From positions 1,949,001 through 2,013,000 of the forward strand of contig NZ_JAGGNA010000001.1 of the NCBI RefSeq assembly GCF_017875765.1: 64,000 bases of DNA. Reading direction: 5' to 3'. A program made the translations under genes and the position numbers. Shown one piece after another: positions 24,858-34,082 of this stretch. The notes below the pieces were generated by a model, which was given only the letters and a program-made list of their open reading frames with translations, had not been told where the DNA came from and did no database searches. The first letter of the stretch is position 1; every line of letters begins with the position of its first letter. The stretch comes from Flavobacterium sp. CG_23.5. Its GTDB lineage: Bacteria; Bacteroidota; Bacteroidia; Flavobacteriales; Flavobacteriaceae.

Positions 24858-27797
24858 TTAGAAATTAACGTTTAAACCTAACGTGAAAGTAATTGGTCTA
24901 GGATATAAAGTGTTATCAATACCTCCAGAAATTTCTGGATCTAATCCGCTATAATCAGTAATCAATAAAACGTTTTGAGCCGACAACGTTAATTTAACTA
25001 ATGAAGTTGAATTTGGTTTTTGATTGAAAGTATATCCAACACTTACATTATCTAATCTGATAAAAGAAGCGTCTTGGACATAATAATCAGAATGCAATTG
25101 AAAATCAGTTTGCTTAGTAAATCCTGATTCTAATAAATTAGCAACACCATTAGACAAATCTGTTTGTCTTAACAATACATTATTACTCGTTCCAAAATTA
25201 GAGTTCACATTATTGTACATGTAATTACCCCAAGATCCTCTCCAGTTCATTCCAAAGTCAAAGTTTTTGTAGGTTACGCTTGTATTGAAACCGTAGAAAA
25301 CATCAGCTGCTGGTTTATGAAAACGGTATTTATCTTGTTCTGTAATAATTCCATCTTTATTTCTGTCAACAAATACACCGTCAAGTGGTTTCCCGTCTGC
25401 TCCATAAGCTTGTTCATATACAAAGAATGAACTTGGTGCATATCCTACTTGGTGATTTTGAATCGTATTTCCTGTTCCTCCAGCAATTCCACCTACATTA
25501 ATACCAGGAGTATTAGGTTGTGTTGTAGTTAACTTAGTGATTTTAGAATCTTGAAAAGTAACATTTCCACCAATTCTCCATTCTAAATCTTGAGTACGAA
25601 CTGGAATAACTTCCGCTAACAATTCAATACCTTTATTCTCGATTGTTCCTACGTTATAATTATCATAGTTTGAAAAACCAAAGAAAGATGGGTTTTGAGT
25701 ATATAACAATAAATCTTTAGTCGTTCTTCTATACAAATCAACACTTCCTGTCAATCTGTTGTTAAACAAACCATAATCAAGACCTGCATTAACAGTAGTT
25801 GTTTGTTCCCATTTCAAATTACTGTTATACGGTTGTGGTCTAAAAGTAGAATAGAATGTATTACCAAATTGGTATTGCGCTGTACTATTAGAAATTAAAT
25901 ACAACGGAATTGAAGGATAACTTATTCCAATGTCTTGTTGTCCTGTAATACCCCATCCACCTCTAAGTTTCAACGTAGAAATACTAGTTACATCTTTCAA
26001 GAAGCTTTCTTCATTCAATTTCCAAGCTACTGCCACTGCAGGGAAATTTGCCCAACGGTTTGATTCAGTAAATCTTGAAGTTCCATCACGTCTATAAGAT
26101 GCAGTTATTAAATATTTATCTGCAATAGTAATATTAGTTCTGGCAAAGAAAGATTGTAAGTTCACACGAGAAGGTACTGGAACACCAGGAACTGTAACGT
26201 TATTTTCAAAGTTATAAGAAGATCCATCATTTGAATCTCTAAAATCTTGGTAAGAATATCCACCAGTAACGTCGAATTGAGTATTAATAGATGCTACTTT
26301 CTTGTTGTAGTTTAAAAACAAATCCATTAATTTATTATTTCTTAAACCTGTATTTTCATAGGTATTATTGTGTCCTGAACCTTGAAGACCATTAAGAAAA
26401 TTAGCTGACGTTCCACCATAAGATCTTCCACTCAATTGATCGTAACCAAAGTTAGCTACAGCTTTCAATTCTGGCAAGAAATGCATTTTATATTCGGTTT
26501 GGATATTTCCAATGCTTCTGTATGAAGTACCGAAGTTATCAAACTGCTCAATTAAAGAAAGAGGATTTTTTCCTGCTAATTGATTAATTTCTTTAGGCGA
26601 AGTGTACCATTGGAAAAAAGTTCCATCAGCATTTCTAACTGATTGTGAAGGATCAAAACTAATCGCTGCACCAACTGCTCCTCTATTACTGTAATTGTTT
26701 TTGATCAAAGAGGTATTGTTGTTCAATTCAATTTTTAAATGTTTGTCCAAGAAATTTCCAGTAACACTAGCTCCAAGAGTAGTTCTTTGCATGTTATCTC
26801 TTTTCAAGATACCATTCAAATTAGCATAACCAACAGAAGCTCTGTAAACCACATTATCCGTTCCACCGCTTAATGCAATGTTATGATCTGTACCAATAGC
26901 AGTTCTGTAAATTTCATTTTGCCAATTAGTATCCGAAGTACCAAGTAATTTTACTTGAGCTGGAGTTCCATTAGCAGTTACAAAATCTTTAAATTGAGTT
27001 GACGACAAAGCATCTACTTTATTAGTAGCTTCTGAAACTTGAAGATTTCCACTATAACTAACTTGCATATCTCCTGCTTTACCTTTTTTGGTCGTAATAA
27101 TTATTACACCATTCGAAGCACGAGAACCGTAAATAGCTGTTGCTGAAGCATCTTTTAATACTGTAATAGATTCAATGTTGTTTTGATTGATAGTAGTCAA
27201 TGGATTTCTTCCTCCGTTAATACCACCAGCCGCAACCGGAACACCATCTATAACATATAAAGGATCATTGTTTGCAGATAATGAAGATCCACTTCTAATT
27301 CTAATAGTAGCCCCTTCACCTGGAGAACCTCCTCCATTTATGATTTGCAAACCAGCCACTTTACCTTGAATCATTTGATCCGCGGAAGTTACAGGTCCTT
27401 TATTAAAATCTTTTGCTGTTAACACAGTTACCGCACCTGTAGCGTCTTTTTTCTTAACAGTTCCGTAACCTACTTGTATAACTACCTCTTTTAATTGATT
27501 TTCATCTTCTGATAAGGAAACAGTTATTGATTTTTGAGAATCATAATTAACGACAGAAGCCTTATAGCCAATGAAAGAAAATACGATTTTGTCACCTTTC
27601 TTAACATTTGATAATTGAAACTTTCCGTCAAAATCTGTAGAAGCACCATTTTTGGCACCTTGAACATTTACATTTACTCCTGGAATTGGTTGTCCTGATG
27701 CAATATCAAGAACAGTCCCATTTATAGTATTCTGAGCCAGAATACTAAAAGGTAGTAGCAGTAATAAAAATAACAACTTTTTATAAATTGTTTTCAT
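24858..27797 (-). CDS. SusC/RagA family TonB-dependent outer-membrane transporter
   Basis: A 979-residue protein: signal peptide (1-21, ILAQ), a carboxypeptidase-D-like regulatory domain (about 22-105, TINGTVLDIASGQPIPGVNV), the characteristic GYGTVKKKDATGAV segment, a TonB plug (about 115-235, with PLYVIDGVPV and ATAIYGSRASNGVIIITTKKG), then a 22-strand barrel ending in PITFTLGLNVNF. It imports oligosaccharides across the outer membrane with TonB energy, paired with SusD. It is the first gene of the minus-strand locus, facing the LacI regulator across a 236-bp region with candidate operators. Confidence 0.96.
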   Translation of the reverse strand: MKTIYKKLLFLLLLLPFSILAQNTINGTVLDIASGQPIPGVNVNVQGAKNGASTDFDGKFQLSNVKKGDKIVFSFIGYKASVVNYDSQKSITVSLSEDENQLKEVVIQVGYGTVKKKDATGAVTVLTAKDFNKGPVTSADQMIQGKVAGLQIINGGGSPGEGATIRIRSGSSLSANNDPLYVIDGVPVAAGGINGGRNPLTTINQNNIESITVLKDASATAIYGSRASNGVIIITTKKGKAGDMQVSYSGNLQVSEATNKVDALSSTQFKDFVTANGTPAQVKLLGTSDTNWQNEIYRTAIGTDHNIALSGGTDNVVYRASVGYANLNGILKRDNMQRTTLGASVTGNFLDKHLKIELNNNTSLIKNNYSNRGAVGAAISFDPSQSVRNADGTFFQWYTSPKEINQLAGKNPLSLIEQFDNFGTSYRSIGNIQTEYKMHFLPELKAVANFGYDQLSGRSYGGTSANFLNGLQGSGHNNTYENTGLRNNKLMDLFLNYNKKVASINTQFDVTGGYSYQDFRDSNDGSSYNFENNVTVPGVPVPSRVNLQSFFARTNITIADKYLITASYRRDGTSRFTESNRWANFPAVAVAWKLNEESFLKDVTSISTLKLRGGWGITGQQDIGISYPSIPLYLISNSTAQYQFGNTFYSTFRPQPYNSNLKWEQTTTVNAGLDYGLFNNRLTGSVDLYRRTTKDLLLYTQNPSFFGFSNYDNYNVGTIENKGIELLAEVIPVRTQDLEWRIGGNVTFQDSKITKLTTTQPNTPGINVGGIAGGTGNTIQNHQVGYAPSSFFVYEQAYGADGKPLDGVFVDRNKDGIITEQDKYRFHKPAADVFYGFNTSVTYKNFDFGMNWRGSWGNYMYNNVNSNFGTSNNVLLRQTDLSNGVANLLESGFTKQTDFQLHSDYYVQDASFIRLDNVSVGYTFNQKPNSTSLVKLTLSAQNVLLITDYSGLDPEISGGIDNTLYPRPITFTLGLNVNF

Positions 27798-27837
27798 ACT
27801 TTTTGTTTAAATTAATTTGAATTTGGGTTGTGTTTTT

Positions 27838-27858
27838 AACTTTTATTTTTACTTCGAA
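27838..27858. promoter_or_regulatory. candidate operator shared by susC and the maltose transporter
   Basis: A 21-bp word ending TTTTACTTCGAA recurs at 29246-29266 with one mismatch. Here it lies 40-60 bp from the susC start codon. Its position and its repetition next to the maltose genes make it a candidate site for the LacI protein or another starch regulator. Confidence 0.45.
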
Positions 27859-27876
27859 TGTTAAATTTATGTAAAT

Positions 27877-27894
27877 TTTGTCTCGCTCGACAAA
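27877..27894. promoter_or_regulatory. inverted repeat in the susC/LacI intergenic region
   Basis: A perfect dyad TTTGTC-TCGCTC-GACAAA, 80 bp before susC and 140 bp before the LacI gene. Its half-site layout would suit a dimeric regulator. The function is inferred from position only. Confidence 0.4.
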
Positions 27895-28033
27895 GACCCT
27901 TTTTATTTGGTTTACGAAAACGTGATAGTGTTGAAAACTTTCTTTATTATCCAATTATTTAAGGGTTAAATTGCCATTAATAAAAACAAACCATATCTTT
28001 ATTACGAAAATAAAAATTATCAATTTTACAATT

Positions 28034-29065
28034 ATGAAAAGGAAGGTAACGCTTAAACAAATTGCAAAAGAACTCGATGTTTCAATCTCAACGGTTTCAA
28101 AATCTTTAAGAAACAGTTTGGAAATTGGAGAAGATACCCGCTTAAAAGTGCAAGCTTTCGCCAAATTTTATAACTATAAACCCAACAATATCGCCCTAAG
28201 TTTAAAGAATAGAAAAACAAAAACTATAGGAATCATCATACCGGAAATTGTTCATCATTTTTTCTCCACTGTTATTAATGGAATCGAACAAGTCGCAAAC
28301 GAAAACGGATACAGCGTAATCATCTGTCTGTCAGACGATTCTTTTGATAAAGAAGTTCTTAATATGGAATTGCTAGCTAATGGAAGCATCGACGGATTCA
28401 TTATGTCACTTTCTAAAGAAACCCAATTCAAAGGTGATTTCCATCATATTACTGAAGTGATTGATCAAGGAATGCCAGTCGTTATGTTTGACAGAGTGAC
28501 TAACGAAGTTTTTTGCGATAAAGTCATCATCGACGACAAACTTTCTGCTTATGAAGCAGTTCAAAGTTTAATTGATAAAGGGAGAAAGAAAATCGCTTTG
28601 GTGACCACCGTGGATTACGTAAGTGTAGGTAAACTGCGCACCGATGGATACATAAAGGCATTATTGGACAACGACATTCCTTTTGATGAAAATCTAATTA
28701 TCAAAATAGAGAATGTGGACAATTGTGAAATCACCATTGGAAAACTTCTTGAAGACAAAGCCATTGATGCTGTTTTTGCCGTTAATGAACTTTTTGCCGT
28801 GACCTGTATTAAAACCGCCAACAAAATAGGTCTGAATGTCCCTAAAGACCTAGCGGTAATCGCTTTCACCGATGGAATTATTTCAAAATACTCTACTCCT
28901 ACTATTACAACCGTGAGTCAAAACGGTATAAAAATGGGAAATAAGGCCGCAAAAATGCTGATTGAAAGATTAGAATCAGAACATGAAGAAGACGAAGAAT
29001 ACGTAGAAAATTATAAAACAGAAGTAATTGAAACTCATTTAATAGAAAGAGAATCTACAAATTAG
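28034..29065 (+). CDS. LacI family transcriptional regulator
   Basis: The start at 28034 (MKRKVTLKQIAKELDVS) puts the HTH at the very N-terminus as in all LacI proteins; an in-frame ATG at 27971 would add 21 atypical residues. It has 343 residues: HTH plus hinge (1-60, SISTVSKSLRNS ... YNYKPNNIALSLK) and a periplasmic-binding-protein-like sugar domain (about 62-335, TIGIIIPEIVHHFFSTVINGIE). It is divergent from susC and upstream of the maltose genes, so it most likely senses maltose or maltodextrin and controls both arms. It may act as activator or repressor. Confidence 0.92.
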   Translation: MKRKVTLKQIAKELDVSISTVSKSLRNSLEIGEDTRLKVQAFAKFYNYKPNNIALSLKNRKTKTIGIIIPEIVHHFFSTVINGIEQVANENGYSVIICLSDDSFDKEVLNMELLANGSIDGFIMSLSKETQFKGDFHHITEVIDQGMPVVMFDRVTNEVFCDKVIIDDKLSAYEAVQSLIDKGRKKIALVTTVDYVSVGKLRTDGYIKALLDNDIPFDENLIIKIENVDNCEITIGKLLEDKAIDAVFAVNELFAVTCIKTANKIGLNVPKDLAVIAFTDGIISKYSTPTITTVSQNGIKMGNKAAKMLIERLESEHEEDEEYVENYKTEVIETHLIERESTN

Positions 29066-29072
29066 AATTTAT

Positions 29073-29099
29073 CAGTTTTCAGTCGCTTTCTGAAAACTG
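29073..29099 (+). terminator. hairpin after the LacI gene
   Basis: CAGTTTTCAG and CTGAAAACTG form a perfect 10-bp stem with a 7-nt loop, directly followed by a partial direct repeat (GACTGAAAACTGCGACTG). No T-run follows, so termination would be weak. It may instead be intergenic repeat DNA. Confidence 0.45.
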
Positions 29100-29245
29100 T
29101 GACTGAAAACTGCGACTGCTTTTTAAAACAAACAGCAGACATTCCGTATAATATTCATTACTACAACCTTGTAGTTGATAATCTTTCATTTTATTTTTTT
29201 CTAAAAAACAAAAGTTTAAAATATATTTTTATATTTACCCTTCAA

Positions 29246-29266
29246 AACTTTTACTTTTACTTCGAA
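29246..29266. promoter_or_regulatory. second copy of the candidate operator, before the maltose transporter
   Basis: The same 21-bp word as at 27838-27858, with a single difference, 59 bp upstream of the transporter start codon. Confidence 0.45.
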
Positions 29267-29281
29267 AATAAGTTCAGTTTT

Positions 29282-29300
29282 GATAAGCATAGCGCTTATC
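29282..29300. promoter_or_regulatory. GATAAGC dyad in the leader of the maltose transporter gene
   Basis: The perfect dyad GATAAGC-ATAGC-GCTTATC ends 24 nt before the start codon. It could be an operator or a leader hairpin affecting translation. Confidence 0.4.
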
Positions 29301-29324
29301 GTATTAATTTTTTAAATTACGATA

Positions 29325-30854
29325 ATGGAAAAGCGTAAATTAAGTTTCTGGCAAATTTGGAACATGAGTTTCGGATTTCTGGGAATTCAAATGGGTTTTG
29401 CCTTGCAAAATTCGAATGTCAGCAGAATATTTCAAACTTTAGGTGCAAATATTGACGACATCCCAATTTTATGGGTTGCTGCTCCTTTGACCGGATTAAT
29501 TATTCAACCAATTATCGGCTATTTTTCAGATAGAACTTGGACCAAATTAGGACGAAGAAAACCTTATTTTTTAGCAGGTGCGATTTTAGCGTCGGCGGCT
29601 TTATTTATAATGCCAAATTCACCTGTGCTATGGTTTGCCGCAGGAATGCTTTGGATCATGGATGCTTCCATCAACGTTTCGATGGAGCCTTTTCGTGCTT
29701 TTGTTGGAGATAACCTTCCGGAAAAACAACGCACCATGGGATTTGCTATGCAAAGCTTTTTCATTGGTATTGGCGCTTACTTTGCTTCAAAACTGCCTTT
29801 GATATTTACGCATTTAGGCGTTCAAAACACAGCTCCTCTTGGTATCATTCCAGATTCAGTGAAATATTCCTTCTACTTTGGTGGAATTGTATTTATCCTA
29901 ACTGTGCTATGGACCGTTATCACTTCTAAAGAATATTCTCCGGAAGAATTAGCCGCTTTTGAGAAACACAAAGAAGCGACTTTTATTAAAGAAGAACATT
30001 CCGCTGAGTGGTTTGCATCAAATGGAAAATCACATTTAACAAAAGGAATCTTGTTTCTACTTGTAAGTGTTCTATTTTCCTTTGTCATCTATCATTTTGA
30101 TTTAAAGAAAGATTTATACGTTTTATCACTGGGACTTATAGGTTTGGGAGGATTAGCGATGTTAGTTTCCGGATTAATGCAGAAAGCAAACAATACCGAA
30201 AATGGATTTGTAACCATTATGAATGATTTTCAGTTTATGCCAAAAATCATGAAACAATTGGCTTGGGTTCAATTCTTCTCTTGGTTTGCCCTTTTCTCCA
30301 TGTGGATTTACACTACTCTGGCGGTGACACAACATATTTATGGCACTACAGACACGACTTCTGACGCTTACAATACGGGTGCTAATCAAGTAGGCGAAAT
30401 GTTTGCCAACTATAATTTAATTGCTGCGATTGCCGCTTTTTTATTGCCATTATTAGCTAAATATACGAGTACAAAATTCACTCATTTTGTTGCGCTAGTT
30501 TGTGGTGGCCTTGGTCTGATATCGATTTATTTCATAAAAGAACCAACCGCTTTTACAATGGAATGGCTGCCTATGATTGGTGTTGGAATTGCTTGGGCAA
30601 GTATTTTGTCTATTCCTTACGCCATGTTATCAGGTTCTTTGCCTTCTAACAAAATGGGATATTACATGGGAGTTTTCAACTTCTTTATCGTAATTCCTCA
30701 ATTAGTTGCTGCTTCAATTTTAGGATTTTTAGTTTCTAAATTTTTTAACAGCGAACCTATTTATGCGCTTTTGATTGGTGGAGCATCGATGATTCTTGCC
30801 GGAATTATTTCGCTTACCATAAATGACAAATCCAAAATTATAATAAATGAATAA
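29325..30854 (+). CDS. MFS maltose/disaccharide transporter (MalT, SLC45-like)
   Basis: A 509-residue inner-membrane carrier with about 12 helices. The opening WQIWNMSFGFLGIQMGFALQNSNVSRIFQTLGA and the loop GYFSDRTWTKLGRRKPYFL (both quoted in part) are hallmarks of the GPH/SLC45-type maltose transporters found in Bacteroidota and Xanthomonads. A later repeat carries GIAWASILSIPYAMLSGSLP. It would import maltose or short maltodextrins by proton symport. It overlaps the next gene by 8 nt and follows the shared operator candidate. Confidence 0.9.
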   Translation: MEKRKLSFWQIWNMSFGFLGIQMGFALQNSNVSRIFQTLGANIDDIPILWVAAPLTGLIIQPIIGYFSDRTWTKLGRRKPYFLAGAILASAALFIMPNSPVLWFAAGMLWIMDASINVSMEPFRAFVGDNLPEKQRTMGFAMQSFFIGIGAYFASKLPLIFTHLGVQNTAPLGIIPDSVKYSFYFGGIVFILTVLWTVITSKEYSPEELAAFEKHKEATFIKEEHSAEWFASNGKSHLTKGILFLLVSVLFSFVIYHFDLKKDLYVLSLGLIGLGGLAMLVSGLMQKANNTENGFVTIMNDFQFMPKIMKQLAWVQFFSWFALFSMWIYTTLAVTQHIYGTTDTTSDAYNTGANQVGEMFANYNLIAAIAAFLLPLLAKYTSTKFTHFVALVCGGLGLISIYFIKEPTAFTMEWLPMIGVGIAWASILSIPYAMLSGSLPSNKMGYYMGVFNFFIVIPQLVAASILGFLVSKFFNSEPIYALLIGGASMILAGIISLTINDKSKIIINE

Positions 30855-31500
30855 GAAAGCATTCATATTCGACTTAGACGGCGTAATAGTTGACACCGCT
30901 AAATACCATTATTTAGCCTGGAAAAAAATTGCAGACCAGTTAGGTATCGAATTTACATTAGAACACAACGAACTATTAAAAGGAGTTAGCCGCGTGCGAT
31001 CTCTGGATATAATTTTAGAATTAGGCAAAATTGAGGCTTCGCAAGAAGATAAAGACAAATGGTTGATTCAAAAAAACGAGGATTATCTAACCTATTTGGT
31101 AGATATGGATGAAAGTGAAATCCTTCCAGGTGTTTTTACCATTTTAAAATTTTTAAAAGAAAAAAACCAACCGATCGCTTTAGGTTCGGCCAGTAAAAAC
31201 GCAAGACCTATTCTGGAGAAAACAGGAATTCTACCCTATTTTGATGCCATTGTCGATGGAAATGATGTTTCCAATGCAAAACCAGATCCGGAAGTTTTCC
31301 TAATTGCTGCTAAATTATTGGACACAAAACCGGAGAATGCAATCGTTTTCGAAGATTCTGTGGCAGGTGTTCAAGCGGCTAATATTGGAAAAATGACCAG
31401 TATCGGAATTGGCGAAGAATCCGTTTTACATGAAGCAAAATATATTTTTAAAGACTTCACTCATATTGATACAAGCTTTATAGAGTCTTTAATAAAGTAG
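30847..31500 (+). CDS. pgmB: beta-phosphoglucomutase
   Basis: A 217-residue HAD-superfamily enzyme converting beta-glucose 1-phosphate to glucose 6-phosphate. Motif 1, FDLDGVIVDTAKYHYLAW, supplies the nucleophile D9 and acid/base D11. Motif 2 is LGSASKN, K145-type sits in GNDVSNAKPDPEVF, and motif 4 is VFEDSVAGVQAA. Together these are typical of PgmB rather than of other HAD phosphatases. It is coupled to the maltose transporter (8-nt overlap) and to the GH65 phosphorylase, whose product is its substrate. Confidence 0.95.
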   Translation: MNKKAFIFDLDGVIVDTAKYHYLAWKKIADQLGIEFTLEHNELLKGVSRVRSLDIILELGKIEASQEDKDKWLIQKNEDYLTYLVDMDESEILPGVFTILKFLKEKNQPIALGSASKNARPILEKTGILPYFDAIVDGNDVSNAKPDPEVFLIAAKLLDTKPENAIVFEDSVAGVQAANIGKMTSIGIGEESVLHEAKYIFKDFTHIDTSFIESLIK

Positions 31501-31602
31501 AAACGAGCTACTTTTCAAAATTTAGAATTAGAAAATAAAATTTAGAATTCTTAAAGTTTTCGAGACAACTGGAAACTTTAAACTTTAAACAGAAAGAAAA
31601 AA

Positions 31603-33906
31603 ATGAATCAAGATTATATAAAACCCGATAATTGGTCGATCATTGAAGAAGGATTTGACGTAGAGAGCGTAAAATCATCTGAGAGTCTTTTCAGCATTGG
31701 TAACGGAGCGATGGGACAACGTGCAAATTTTGAAGAAAATTACACTGGTGAAACATTTCAAGGAAGTTATATTGCCGGAATATATTATCCTGACAAAACT
31801 AAAGTGGGCTGGTGGAAAAATGGATATCCGGAATATTTTGCCAAAGTTTTGAATGCTCCAAATTGGATTGGAATTGACATCGAAATCAACGGAGAAAATC
31901 TTGATTTGAATACGTGCTCGGAGGTTAAAAACTTTCGCCGTGAATTGAATATGAAAGAAGGTTGGTATCACCGTTCTTTTGAAGCAACTCTTAAAAACGG
32001 AACGGAGATTTCAGTAAATATCCGTCGTTTCCTTTCTATCGTTTTAGATGAAGTTGGAATCATTAATTATGAAATCACTCCTTTGAACAAGGATGCTAAA
32101 ATAATTTACAAACCGTATATTGATGCAGGTGTAACCAATGAAGATGCGAACTGGGAAGAAAAATTCTGGAGACCATTGGAGGTGAAAAAATCAGAAAACG
32201 AAGCTTTTGTAACGGCGCAAACATTCAAAACGCATTTCAAAGTAACGACTTTTATGCAAAATAGCATTTTGGCTGATGATGAGAAATTAACTATTTTCCC
32301 TTCAAAAGTTGATGCTGTTAAGGACAAGATTCAATTCAGTTATGAAGTTAATGTGGCTCAAGGCCAAAAATCATCTATCCAAAAAATTGGTGGTTACACG
32401 GTTTCATTGAACCACGAAAATACTAGTAGTGCCGCCGAAAATATAATCCAAACTGCACTTGCAAAAGGATATGACCAAATGCTGCAAGATCAAATTGATG
32501 CTTGGGCAAAAATTTGGGAAATGTCAGATATCACGATTGATGGAGATGTAAAAGCACAACAAGGAATTCGTTTCAATATTTTTCAGTTAAACCAAACTTA
32601 TTTAGGAAAAGATTCTCGTTTGAATATTGGACCAAAAGGCTTCACCGGAGAAAAATATGGCGGATCGACTTATTGGGATACCGAAGCGTATTGTATTCCG
32701 TTTTATATGGCTACGAAAGACCAGCAAGTTGCCCGAAACTTATTGACGTATCGATACAATCAACTGGACAAAGCTATTGAAAATGCTGCTAAATTAGGGT
32801 TTACTAATGGAGCGGCTTTGTATCCAATGGTGACCATGAATGGAGAAGAATGCCATAATGAATGGGAAATTACTTTTGAAGAAATTCATAGAAATGGAGC
32901 CATTGCTTTTGCCATTTTCAACTATTATAGATTTACCGGAGATTACAGTTATATTCCCGAAAAAGGATTGGAAGTACTAATCGGTATTGCTCGTTTCTGG
33001 CATCAAAGAGCTAATTTTTCAACTAATCTTGATAAATATGTTATCCTTGGCGTTACGGGACCAAACGAATACGAAAACAACGTAAACAATAATTTCTACA
33101 CCAATTATATTGCCAAATGGTGTTTGGATTATACGTTTGAACAAATTCAAAAAGTGTCATTAGAATATCCTTCAGACCATAAAAGAATTACCGAAAAAGT
33201 AAAAATTTCGGATGCGGAACTGCAATCTTGGAAAAAAGTGGCTGACAATATGTACTTCCCTTATTCCGAAGAACATCAAGTTTACTTACAACAAGACGGA
33301 TTCTTGGATAAAGAATTAGTTAAAGTTGCTGATTTGGACAAAAGCCAAAGACCAATTAACCAAAAATGGTCTTGGGATAGAATTTTACGTTCTCCTTACA
33401 TCAAACAAGCGGACGTTTTACAGTGTTTTTATTTCTTTGAAGAACATTTCTCAAAAGAAGAATTACAACGGAATTTCGAATTTTACGAATCCTTTACGGT
33501 TCATGAAAGTTCACTTTCGCCTTGCGTGCATTCCATTCAAGCGGCCGTTTTAGACAAAATGGATATGGCTTACACTTTCTATTTGAGAACTTCTCGTTTA
33601 GATTTAGATGATTATAACAAAGAAGTGGAGGAAGGTTGTCACATAACTTCAATGGCAGGAACTTGGATGAGTATCGTAGAAGGTTTTGGCGGAATGAGAG
33701 TTAAAGAGGACAAACTTCATTTTTCTCCAAAAATTCCAAAAGAATGGACTGGTTATTCGTTTAAAATAAATTTCAGAAATCAAATTTTGAAAGTAGACAT
33801 TAACCACAAGGAAACTTCATTTTCGATTGACGGCCAAGCTGATTTATCAATTGTCGTTAATGGCAAAACCGTATTGGTTTCTGCTAAAAAATCGGTTACC
33901 GTATAA
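31603..33906 (+). CDS. GH65 maltose phosphorylase (family glycoside hydrolase 65)
   Basis: A 767-residue cytoplasmic enzyme splitting maltose with phosphate into glucose and beta-glucose 1-phosphate. The order is an N-terminal beta-sandwich (about 10-270), helical linker, (alpha/alpha)6 barrel (about 320-690) with KGFTGEKYGGSTYWDTEAY and the catalytic-acid segment NGEECHNEWEITFEEIHRNG (about 411-430), and a C-terminal beta domain. No signal peptide. It lies between pgmB and two GH13 enzymes, which argues for maltose; trehalose or kojibiose phosphorylase would be the alternatives in this family. Confidence 0.9.
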   Translation: MNQDYIKPDNWSIIEEGFDVESVKSSESLFSIGNGAMGQRANFEENYTGETFQGSYIAGIYYPDKTKVGWWKNGYPEYFAKVLNAPNWIGIDIEINGENLDLNTCSEVKNFRRELNMKEGWYHRSFEATLKNGTEISVNIRRFLSIVLDEVGIINYEITPLNKDAKIIYKPYIDAGVTNEDANWEEKFWRPLEVKKSENEAFVTAQTFKTHFKVTTFMQNSILADDEKLTIFPSKVDAVKDKIQFSYEVNVAQGQKSSIQKIGGYTVSLNHENTSSAAENIIQTALAKGYDQMLQDQIDAWAKIWEMSDITIDGDVKAQQGIRFNIFQLNQTYLGKDSRLNIGPKGFTGEKYGGSTYWDTEAYCIPFYMATKDQQVARNLLTYRYNQLDKAIENAAKLGFTNGAALYPMVTMNGEECHNEWEITFEEIHRNGAIAFAIFNYYRFTGDYSYIPEKGLEVLIGIARFWHQRANFSTNLDKYVILGVTGPNEYENNVNNNFYTNYIAKWCLDYTFEQIQKVSLEYPSDHKRITEKVKISDAELQSWKKVADNMYFPYSEEHQVYLQQDGFLDKELVKVADLDKSQRPINQKWSWDRILRSPYIKQADVLQCFYFFEEHFSKEELQRNFEFYESFTVHESSLSPCVHSIQAAVLDKMDMAYTFYLRTSRLDLDDYNKEVEEGCHITSMAGTWMSIVEGFGGMRVKEDKLHFSPKIPKEWTGYSFKINFRNQILKVDINHKETSFSIDGQADLSIVVNGKTVLVSAKKSVTV

Positions 33907-33970
33907 ACAACTTAATTGTTAGAACTTGTAGTTAATTCTATCACTTAAAAAAAGCCCTATGGCTAACCAG

Positions 33971-33994
33971 CAATCCCAATAATTATTGGGATTG
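33971..33994 (+). terminator. perfect 24-bp palindrome between GH65 and GH13 genes
   Basis: The arms CAATCCCAATAA and TTATTGGGATTG are exact complements with no spacer, followed by TTTACTT. It may be a weak terminator or a processing site inside the operon. Confidence 0.5.
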
Positions 33995-34082
33995 TTTACT
34001 TAAAATAGGGTATCAAAACAAAAAAAGCTTCCATTTGATTGAAGTTGGCGAAAAATTTTAATACACTAAAATAGATTTCATA

